A stretch of DNA of 64,000 nucleotides, taken from assembly GCA_035582835.1 (NCBI GenBank), contig JAYKAV010001809.1:742832-806831 (forward strand), in the 5' to 3' direction. Position 1 is the first letter of the stretch. Each line of letters starts with the position of its first letter. This document shows positions 25,001 through 37,000 of this stretch, one piece after another. Below the pieces are notes generated by a model. That model was not told where the DNA came from. It saw only the letters and a program-made list of their open reading frames with translations, and ran no database searches. The position numbers were made by a program, and so were the translations under genes. The stretch is from Phoebastria nigripes. Taxonomy: Eukaryota; Chordata; Aves; Procellariiformes; Diomedeidae.

Positions 25001-28000
25001 AAAAGTCTCTGAGAAATATATGTAGCTAATGCTTAAAAAAAGAAAGTAGCTGATGCTTAGAAAGTAGCTAATGCAGTTGAAAGTTTAAAGCAGTAGCTTT
25101 AAACTTTCAAAAGAAACTTAAACCATGCTGAAAATTTTCCCTCTATAATTAAACTTGTAATGCCTAAGGATTGCATCTGAATGGTGTCCAATTAGATTTA
25201 ATAAGTTATTCCACCATCAGACTGGCATGATTTTTGATGTTTGTTGTTCCCCTCTGCTATTTCAGCTTTAAGATTATAGTCCCATATTTAGAAATAACTT
25301 GATGTTTTTACTTTTGTGTATTCACTACAGATTTCCAGCTGTTAAAAGCAATATGATTTTGTTTGTTTTGTGGTTTAGGATGATTACCATAGAGTAGTAA
25401 ACATTGTGCCCAAGAAACCACCACTGCTCGAAAGACCTGGGGACGGAAATTACAGTCGGTATGATGATTACAGTCACGCGGAGTACAGAGACTATGAAGA
25501 GGGTCGCAGTTTTGCCCATGACCGAAGATGTGGCCCTCCACACCGAGGTGTACGTAAGGTGATTCTTCTCACATGTTTATGATGTTTATCTTCTCATTAA
25601 TGCTTGAATATTGAACAATTAAAATATTATTGCAGANAGAGCATTGATGTTACTGCTGTTCTCAAACTGAAATAGAACGAATAGAAAAAACATCCAGGTT
25701 TTGACACCTGGTGCTTTTTTGCAGTTACTGTGCTTCTAAGACCCTTGTGATTGTATGGTAATACCTGTTTGCTGCTTCTTATGGTTCCTAGCTACTCTAT
25801 TGACTAAAAAAGAGCCCTTGTCCAGCACTGTGGAAAGCTCAGAGTCTGAACTGGGAAAACAAGTGGCCAGAAGTCCTCTTTGTAATGCAGTGCGAAGTTA
25901 TCTGGATGAATAGAAGAACGTTTGCAAAATCTTTCTATTTAACAAGTCCTTGCACATGCAACTTGTTCAGTGTTGTCTACCTATCCTTCTAATTTGCACA
26001 GTTGTTCACTTATTTAAATTCTGTCATGATGTTGAATACATTTTTTTTTTTTTCCCAGTAGCTACACTTAAGTACAAAATTTGTGGTCCCTTTGAAAGGT
26101 CATTACTGTTGTCTCCTCCAATCCAGCTGTTTGAAATTCTGTAATTTCAAGCTATTGATGATAACTTACATTTCAATAAGGAAAATTTTCTTTTTTTTAA
26201 GTCAGGGCCTATGTATATAGTTTGGAAATTTTAGTAGTTTTTGTGTTCTGTACAGCATTTCAAAGTTGCTCTCTTTAGTATTGACAGAGGAAAAAAATAA
26301 GACGAATGGGGTAGAGTGAATAAACTGAGAGGAACCTTGCTGTGAATGATTAATACTTTCTTTTAGCTCATTAAATGCTTTGGTTTTGCAGTAAATAAGT
26401 ACCATTTGGCAACTAACTGTACCTGACATCTGATGTTGAGATACACGTCACACAACTGTTTTACATGTATGTTTTGCAGGATGAATCAGGATACAGATGG
26501 CCAAGGGATGATCATCCTATAAGTCGGCAGCCTGAATACAGGTATTTTGTAAGACTTTACAGTAGTGCCATGCATAGGCTGGGACTATTTAGGGCATTTT
26601 TCTTTGTTATCAAAACAGTTTGTAGAGCAGAGCAGTGAAATGGCAGGGTTGTGGGAAAGGACATCTGTTGAAGTAAAAGATGATAGTGGAAAAGTGATTT
26701 CTAGTTATATTGTTTGAAATACAAATTAAATAAATGGTATGACATGAAAATCTCTATTTTAGTATTTGTTTAGTAAGGATAGGAAGCATAATGATAGCAT
26801 CTTTAGGATGTTAGTCTGGGACTGTAAGTAATTTAGTGCATCTCCCTGATCAGTCACACTTTTTACATGACTTCAGAGAATTCTTTGGTCTAATATTTGC
26901 TTCTGTGACTGCAGTACCTTGGGGCCACAGTACAGTGGAAAGATACCTGCACCATTTTAAAGGTTGGTGGGGTGGATAACGTGATTATGAAGTTCGCCAT
27001 AGCTTTGTTCTGACCTCCCTGTTTTCTCAGCTGGACTGATGAGTAGATATTTCCATCATACATTATATTCATTTCTGTGAGCACTTCTCAGTCTGTACCT
27101 CAGGTTCCCATCTATGAAATGTAAGGAATAGTATTAAACAGTAGGGCTGTAACATACATATTCCTGCAATGATGTTTGATATGGGATTATATGATATGAC
27201 AAAAAAAGTGCACAGGATAGTATTACACTCAAAATTTATGGACAAGGATGAAACTCACCTTAAATATTCAGACAAGAATTAATTGTTAGTATAACTGAAA
27301 TATTAACAGTCTAATCTAAGAATGTCGTCTCATGGCTGTACTTTTATATGCCACATCCTCTTCTCAAGGTGTCTGCTATTATACCAGGCCTGTATTTCTA
27401 CATACTGCCTCATGGTGTTAGTCATAAATATCTCATTCTACATAGAATAACTCCTTGTTACTGCTATCTATATNAAACCATGGTTGTACCATACAAAGAT
27501 CAACAAAAGTAAGCCAAGTTAGCTATAGACACCTGGTCAATTAGAAAAATTGCGGTTAAACCTGCACCAAAAAAAACCTGCACTTTTTTTTTAAAAAAAA
27601 AAAAAAAAAAAAAATGGAGAACTTGGCCTTAGACAGAGTTGCCTAAACTCTGCAGTTACAGGAGCACGCAATACTCCAGCTGCAACTATCCTCAATAAAA
27701 AAAAAAAAAAAAAAAAAAAGACTTCAGGCAGGTCAGGAAGAGCTCGGACATAGCAAGCCTGACAAGCTTGCTAAAAGCCTCAGTCTTGAGACCTTGCAAA
27801 CTCAGTATGAAGCTGTTAGTAGCAATGGCAATACAGTGCTACAGGGCTACACAGTTGCACTAGATATCCCTTTGAATGTGACGATTTAGACGTAGCATAA
27901 CTAGGTTATTACATAACTTCACCATAAAAAAAAATCCTTCATATACCATAAGGGTCTGTGTGCACTAGACTTCTCTCAAAATTGCATTCTTGGCGCTAGA

Positions 28001-31000
28001 AGCAACAGTAAAGGGTTTTGAAAAGTAGTATGTGCTTTATAGAAACTTGTGTAAAAATTCTCGCGCTTTAGAGGAATCAGAGTTGTTCAAAGCTGGGGGA
28101 AAAAAAAAAAGACTGAGAAGACTGAGTTAGTGCCAGGCAGTTTATTTTACACAGAACAAGAGTGGCACCCAGTGGTCAAAAAGATTGTCTTAAATGCATC
28201 CTAATTTCTTCCATTTAAAATGTGAGGATAAAATGTCACCTTGTTTTGTTGAAGGCTTTAAAAATGTGTTGCGTGGTAGGTGATAGTCCCGTCTGAGTCT
28301 TTATTACGTATTTCAGAATATGTAACTGTTATACAACAGCAACAACATTATGGAAGAACTTAATAAAGATACTTGGTTTAGTTGAGGGTATGGGAATGTA
28401 TTTGCAATTGAACGAAGCCCTACTGATTTATTATATAAATATGCATTAGCATGTCAGAAGTCTGATTGTACAGAAGAGCACAGGAATAGTAAATAACCTT
28501 GGATGTAAAATCCTGTGATCAGACTGCTAAACACTTGTAGCATTACGTGCTTAGTAATAAACTTAATTATGATTTTCTGCATGTTGCTCACTATTGAACT
28601 ATGTAGTGGATCTCAACAGAGGAAATTGAAGTACAGTACTTGGTATATGTTGTCTCCTGTGGTGAAAACGCTAATTACTTTCTCTTTCAAAGACATTTGC
28701 ACTATAAAACATGAGATTAAAAATTGATTATATGCAAAAATGCTTTCTCTTTGGATATGATGAAAGTTATTTTAGGTAAGTTCTTCTGGAGTACATATAA
28801 ATAATTTTTTTTTCTTTGAGGTAGTAGAAGGAGATTTAAGATTACTTTAACCGGAAGTACTTTTTAAAAAATTGCATGGAACATGGGTAAAACATAGTAC
28901 AAAGTTAGATTTGTGAAGCTAAAGACACTCAGGAGACTTGTAAAGTTAATGGGTTTTCGTAGTCAGTACAGTGACTATAAATTCTAAAAAGAATAGCTCT
29001 TTTATTGACATAAATAATCAGTTTTCTTGAGTATTTTTAAAAACTCATTCAGCAGCTAAAAATGTGCTGTAAGAAGTTGTCAATATTATGTTTAGCATTT
29101 CCTCTTAAGCATTAATCATTCACATTTTCCTGCTTTGATTTTTGGCAACTTAACTGTCAAAAAGTAGTTTCTGATCTCTTACTCTTTCCATTTTTGTTCC
29201 CCCTATCTTTCTTTGGAGTGCTGAAAAACATTACTTGAGATTCTCCTAAAGTAAAAGAAGCTGCTTATCTAGAATATAAAAAAAACTTTAAATGATGCAG
29301 AATTTTGGGGGGTGAAAGTTTCCTATGTTGAAGAAACCAGCTGTTAGGGTTTTTTTGAGTGTTTTTTTTGTTGTTGCTGTTGTTGTTTCTTTTGTGGATT
29401 TTTTTTTTTTTTTTTTAAGCTTCTTGCCTTTTCCTTAAAAATAGGAAGTGCATGCTTACTTAGCAGTTGCATAGCTGTGGCTTGAGCTGTGATGTGTCCG
29501 CTGACCAGCAGCAATTCTCTGTGAGTGACGAGAGGATTGTTGAGGTTCTACCACTTGGCTTAGTTGTCTTTTTTTCTTGCCTTCTTTCTTCTTACGGAAT
29601 TATGCATCAGTTTCCAAGCAGCTGTCATTTGCCAATAGTCTACCATTAAGCGGAGCATTACTGATCCTTCTGCTCTTTTCTGGATCACTCAATTCTTAAG
29701 AGTTGTTAGCCCTGTTTTATACTATACTCGGTGAACAGCTCTCATCCTGACCATAGCTTCTTTATGGTAATATCATATTTTATATGTAAAAAATAAAGTA
29801 ATTCAGAGGATGTCCTGGACATAGATTTCAAAATTAGTTCCCAGCCCTTTTTCTCTTGTTCTGACATAAGAGATTCTTGCTGGATTTCTGATCTCCAGGA
29901 ACTGATGTGAATTGTGTAACCTTACAGTCATAGCTTGGTTTGAAGTGCCTCTTAGTTCAAGCCTAGTTGGCATGTATAAAGAATTGTACATCAAAGCAGG
30001 ATCCTTTAGTTTGGAGTTTCTGCACACATGATGACAGTTTTAATGTCTTGGTCACTGATGCTATGAGAATTATGAAACTTGGAAATTGTGAGAGGAGCAG
30101 AGATCAAATAACACATGACTTCTTTGTACATTTATCTTTTACTGATGTTGATCACTTCTGGGGCTGTGTTACTACTTGTCTTTAGTGATACATCAAACTC
30201 ATTTATTCAAAGCACTTGAATTATTTTATGCATGTCAGATTTTTTGAAAAGTTGCAAGGAACTATACTGTTATATGTTGAAGAACTCCATTTTTACAGTA
30301 CCTCTGTATGGGCCTCATAGCAATGGATTTTGCATACAAGTTCATTTTTATAAAGTCAGATTAACTTTTCAGTGTAAATGCTTTAGAAGATTGTTAGCTA
30401 CTGTTCACTTTAGTCATACCAAATTTTAATCCTTTTGAGTGCACAGAGCATTACTTCATTCTTTTTTTTTTTCAGCCAAACTGAGTTAATAAGATGTGAA
30501 ATATGTGAAACTTGGCAACTTAAGATGGGTAAGACTCATCTTCAAAGAGAAATTACAGAATGACGCACTTGTAAATCCCAGCTATACATGCATTAAATTT
30601 GATCCGTAAAATTATCTGAGGTCCAGATTTTTGTAAAATAAGGATTGTCATATTTGTAGACAAAGTACTCTGCATCAGAAGTAATGTTGATTCGTATAAT
30701 ATAGACTCCTGAGAAGTGGCTCACATAGGACATTTTTAGTATCTCCTCTCAAGTTGTTGATATGAATTAGTTTTCCTTTGTTAATGAAGGAAACTTTCTG
30801 CTACTACGCGTGTGGTTTTGTTTATTGGTTGTTGGGGTTTTTTTCCCCATGTCCTGTGTGAAATTAGGAAGTAGTCTTAGTCCAGTCTTTAATAGTAATG
30901 CATTTGCGTATATGAAACAGATCTGCTTATCTGTGGAGTGCACAGCAAATATTTTGTAATAAGTAGAAATAATAAAGGGATTTTGATGCTAGAAATGAAA

Positions 31001-34000
31001 GAAAACTGTCTGGCAAAATTTTTAAACAATTGGTGATCTGTGAACAGCTAAGATTCATCAGTCAGTTCTATATTTTGTTTTGGAAATCTTTTAAATCAAT
31101 GGCACATTGCCTTTCCTCTGAAAATTTTATGTGGCTTTCTGAACATTAAACTTACAGTTATCTCTTTAGGGTGGTAAAGCATAATATACCCCAATTCTTG
31201 TAGATGCATAAACCTTCACTGTGAGGTTGTGTTTACCGAAGGCCATGGAGAAAATTGCTAGCAAAGTCAGGGATAGAAGCCCAGCAGTTGTGGCTTTGTG
31301 ATCTCTGCTTGAACTACCCTTCCATTTGGTGATTAACCCCTTGCAGGTGCAGTATGTGTTGACAGGATGTTCTAGAGGAGTGGTCTGAAGATTGTACATT
31401 GAGAAGAAAATTGTTCTTTGGCAAGAATGGTTATTTTAAACCAAAACCATTGATGAGGGAGTCTCCAGATAGAGGTTAAGGGTCACTGACTCTTCTCTCA
31501 ATAAAGCAGGATTTAATATTGAGGGTTCAGATGTGTCATAGGCCAAGGCAGTTATCTTTACATTATCACTGTGCAATCACCTTTGAATTACAGGGGGTAG
31601 CTTGTTTCTTGTTTTTTCCACTCCCTGTATGTATTCTTTAATGAATGAAACAGTGAACCTGTTTAAATATTTTATACTCATTTAAAACAGCGTATTATGT
31701 TGTGGGAGGTCTTTAGGCTTTGGATTTAAACTTTCTTGTAATGTAAACTGATCTTTGTCTTGCTTATAGAAGAGAAACTTAGCCAAAGGGATTTATGAGA
31801 TGGTGCTAAAAATGTGCATAAGTCTGCTGTTCTGTTGCAATATTTGACAGGTCTTAAGGGACACCATACAAGAACCTCATTCTTTATTAAAAAACGTGTG
31901 GAGGGAAATAAATATGGCAGTCACCCAAAGAAAATGGTCTTGCTTTTGACAGAGAATGATAGGCAGAGTTCTAATCATATTCATTAGCACATGCCTTTTT
32001 CTTTTAAGAAATAAATAAATAAAATCTCTGCCAGAACATTGAACCTCTCAGGTATTCACACGAACTACTAGAGTAACTTGTTTATTCATATACGAAATTA
32101 CAGTTTCCTTATAATGGGTCATTGTGGTAGATTAGTTATACCTGTCTACAACTCCAGGCAAGGATTTGTCTGTTGAAATCTTTAGTTCAGAAGACCCATT
32201 GTATCAGGCTGCTAGCTAAATTAGTTTACCTTGGCTTATGATATTTTGGGGGGTGGAGGGGGGATTTAGAACTTTTTGGATCAAGATAATAGGTAATAGA
32301 TAACTTAAAAGTAGATTCTGGTTTACACTAAATACTTAATGACTTCATATTACACTTCATGTCTTATGCAGCAGTCTTACTGATTCAGTAGTTGCTACAT
32401 TTTCATAGAGGGCTGTTTTCTGCTCTACTGCCTCTTTAGCTCTTTTGTGCTTGGGACAACCAATTTGTTTGCAAACTGAGATTTATGTTTTATAATTTGA
32501 CTTTTGTTACTTGGCCAAAATTATATATGTCTAATTGTATTACTAATGCTTTGGGTTCCTTTGGACCATGGGTTTTTATTTTGGATGGATTTTAAGAACT
32601 CGAATCTTCTCATGCAGATAATCTCTTAGTGTTTTAAAACTGCCCTGTACTGAAAGCTATGTATAGTTAAGAACAGTTCAGGACTGTCCACTACTGCAGG
32701 CCAATGCAATTGAAAGTAAAAAAAGTTTCAATTCAGACAAGTCTGGTTTTGTTGCTGTGATGAATCTCTTTCCTCCATTTAACTTAGAACCCAGAGACTT
32801 AAAACTATATATGTGAACACTGGCTGTTTTCTTACTAAGAATATTATGTCAAACTGAGTTTCTGCTGTTATTTATGTTGGTGGGACCTCCTTTGTTTATA
32901 TTTAGAATTACACTATAAACTTCATTCAAAGCAAGACTGCTGTCCCTCCACTTCTGAAATGTTTGTCACTTGAGAGAATGGGGAGAAAAGGAGAGACTGG
33001 TGGACAGGGTTTCAATTGTAGAATTTTTTTGCCCCCACCTGACAATGTAAAAATATGGGGAGGAGGTAAAAATTCCTCTTATTTTCAACTGGATTTTTTT
33101 GCATGTTTCAGCTAATTGTTCGGTTATTCTGTAAAGTGAATGTTGCTTTCACTGGCAGCTAGTTGTAGTTGTTGAGTGATTGCTTTTAATTTTTAAACNT
33201 TATTATTTGCATAACTATTGACCATGATCTTTATTGAAGACCTATTTTCTTTTATTTCTTTGCAGAATTTCTCATTCCAATTCTAAAAAACATGTTTGCT
33301 TTCAAAAATTGGTTACTGATAATTTTGTTCCTTTTAGGGGATGTTGCAGAACTCTGCCAGAGGGGTCTGGCTGTTCTATTTCATTTCTGAATGATGTCAT
33401 GGAAGCTTTGTTTTTCTAATCAAAATATTTCAAAGTTTCTCCTATGTGGGAATTGTCAAATTAGCAGAACTTCCCACTACCTGATTTCCCCCCCCCCCCC
33501 CCCCGCTGAGCTTGTAAATATACAGCCTCATGCAGTAGGGCTTACTTTTTCTATGAAACTTAGAAGGGTTCTAAATCTTGGTTTTGACTCCTGCTGAGAG
33601 CCATAAGAGAAAACTGGGTAAGATTGTTTTTGAAAAGCATAATTAAAAATAGGTAGTTTCAGTCTGATTCTGTGTGTATAGTATTTCTTATACTTCGGTC
33701 CTTTGAAATGTTTTAGTGACATTTGAATATGGTCTCTATGTTGTGACTAAAGGATTGACAAAGTATTCTTTGGACTGAAGACAGGTAGTTATAATCTTCT
33801 CAAAGAACGTTTTGATATTCTTAAAAAACCCAGCCTGAATTATTGTTGAATAAAGAACAGCTAGGTAGTAAATTGACTTGTAAGTATTTATTTGACAACA
33901 ATGACAGTAAACACACCAAATTTGGTAACAAAAAACCTAGAAGTTCTCATCATGGCAGTTCTCAACTGCTATCATGTGTTTATTCAACTTGCTTTTGATC

Positions 34001-37000
34001 CAAAGCTATGTTGTGTTTTAGGGGTCTATGGCTTTTTGTGTGTGCAACTGTTTCCCACTGCAGTTTTTGTAAGGTTGTAAATTGTCATATGAAATTGGTG
34101 TAATCGTTTTACTTTTTAACAGTGGTTATTGCATGAGAACTGTTTACTACAGCTATTAGTATGTTATGATATACATGTAAGGAAAAAATCAGTAGTGTGT
34201 GCAAACTCAGTTAAATTTTGTAATGACATTGATTTGTTGCTTAAAACTAAGTCATATTTTGGGAAAATGATTCTTTTCTTCTTATCAATGATGTTTACAT
34301 AATGCTAATAAACTGTAAGGAGACCCTCTGTTTACAATGTATGATAGGGCAACATGCCTAAAGATAAGATTATGTACCTGTACATTGTAAGATCTTGGCT
34401 AACACCTCACTTTAAAGACGACTTTAAAAAGCAAGCTCGTCTGATCCAGTTTTATAGCTGGCATTATAATCGGGTGGTAGATGGTATCAAACTAGCAAGT
34501 TAATGCTGTACTGGGAAATAATGAGGCAAACTCCCATGGATAGCACTTGATTATTCTGGAAAGGTTTCCTAACAAATATGTTGAAAAACAGCTAGGTACT
34601 GAGAGACACTGGGAAGGGAAAGAGAAGGGAGTCTCCCTTCGAGTCCAGACATTAAGGTGGGCATCTAACTAAATCATCTCAACGACTAGCCAATGAATTG
34701 GCTTAATGAATGTAGTCATGGCATTCTCAGGATGGGGAGTATTGTCACAGAGGACTTGTACATAATTTCCCTTAGGAAGATAAATGCTTCATCTGTTAGG
34801 TTCCAAGGACTTGTTTGTTATATTTTGAATATACTAAACATTTCAGGGAATTCCCATTGAGAGAGGGTGGGAATACTAGGATGAGCTTTGCTTAGATGTT
34901 GTTTCTTTACATGAATGCAAGCTGCTTTTTCCCCCCCTTAATTGACAAAATGAGATGTGCTGTGAATTTCAGTAAAGGAGAGGAAAAAGTTTGGTGTTAT
35001 TGACATTATAGGCATCCTTTTGTTACGCGTTTTGCTGCAAAGAGAAGACTTTTGATATGCTGTTTCCACCTACTGCTGCATTTGAGTGTGTTATGATCTA
35101 CATCTGAGGAAAAGTTCATCAATAAAGCAATTCCATGATCTCATGCCATTGGTATTATTTTAAAAGGTGCTATTGGTGCTATTTTTGCATGCTAAAAAAT
35201 TATTCTTAATGTTAGTCTTGACATTTATTCATGATATCTATTTGCATAACCATACCAGGTTCTTTCCCTTGTATATGAAGCTTTGTAGTATTAGTTTGTG
35301 AGTTGATAACAAATGCTTTTGTCTAAGTGGAACTGAATATTGATGCCATGACATGCAACAGTGTTGGTTCAGCCAGCTGTGGGAATGTCTTTCTCTTCTG
35401 AAATCTGACTTGTAACACTTGCATTGTGTTAAATTAAGTCCTACCTTACCTAGTCTGGTGTGCCTAATTATTTTTGGAAATTATGTTTGAGAGTGTGTTT
35501 ATGCAATTTGGAAGTAGAATGGAAAAGGTATTTTAATGTGTTGACTTATAGAATCATAGAATGGTTTGGGTTGGAAGGGACCTAAAGGTCATCTAGTCCA
35601 ACCCCTCTGCAGTGAGCAGGGACATCTCCAACTAGATCAGGTTGCTCAGAGCCCCCTCCAACCTGACCTTGAATGTTTCCAGGGATGGGGCATCTACCAC
35701 CTCTCTGGGCAACCTGTTCTCACCACACTCATCGTAAAAAAATTTCTTCCTTACATCTAGTCTAAAACTACCCTCTTTTAGTTTAAAACCATTCCCCCTT
35801 GTCCTGTCACAACAGGCCTGACTAAAAAGTCTGTCCCCATCTTTCTAATAAGCCCCCTTTAAGTACTGAAAGGCCACAATAAGGTCTCCCCGGAGTTGTC
35901 TCTTCTCCAGGCTGAACAACCCCAACTCTCTCAGCCTTTCCGCATAGGAGAGGTGTCCCATCCCCCTGATCATTTTTGTGGCCCTCCTCTGGACCCGCTC
36001 CAACAGGTCCATGTCTTTCCTGTGCTGAGGACCCCAGAGATGGATGCAGTACTGCAGGTGGGGTCTCACCAGAGCAGAGTAGAGGGGCAAACCAATTCAG
36101 GTTTGATGAGGTAGTAAACTCAGTATGTGTTCTACAATTTTTATCTTACTTGATGCATTTTTTGGAAGAATTTTGTGCAAGGATTATCTAAGTAAGGCAA
36201 AGGATTATGTTAACAGAGGAGATGGAAGTGACAAGCAATGAATTATCTTATTCAAAAACTCTCTTCAGCTACTGCTGCTTTTCTCCCTTACTAAAACTTG
36301 TCTCTGTTAAACAGTGTTCTGTTTAAAAATTTATCTTTGAATCTACATTTATTACTCACAGACAGAATATTGTGTTTTCAGTGTTGCTTAGATATGTATG
36401 TCTATTATTTTTAGAAAAAAAAATGTATTCCTTCTTTGAGTCTTACTGATGCTAACTTTAACTACTCTAAAATTCTGCCAAGGGACCTATTTTATTTATC
36501 ATAAATAAATAAAAGTCATTAATGCAGTAAGTAGACTGATCTTCCTACAGTAAAAATCTATTTCCACAGCAGTTTAAACCTATCTAAGCTGGTGCTATTA
36601 CAGTCCTTCCTTCTCTCTGCTACTGTTTCAGGTGTTTGTACTCTTCAATGAGCTGGTCCTGCATGCTAACCCATCACAATCAATTAAATAATTATCTAGC
36701 AGTTTGGTTGCCTGAGAGAAAATATCAATGCCAGGTTAGGCATGGAGTGGGAATATGGATTCAAGGAAGGTTGAGAAGATTAGGATTGTGGCAGCACCAC
36801 TTTGAATCAGTATGACTTATCATGGAGGTGCACTCTGAAGTTAACTGTTATTAAATCACTGAAATAACTGAAGGCATACAGTAGTTGCAAAAGGATTTTT
36901 AATAAGGAATTTACCCAGGTAGCGTGGCTTGTCTCTGTGTTAAATATGTTCAAGTAAGTGCGGTTTGTAATATATAGGAAATGGCCTTAAAAAAAAAAAA

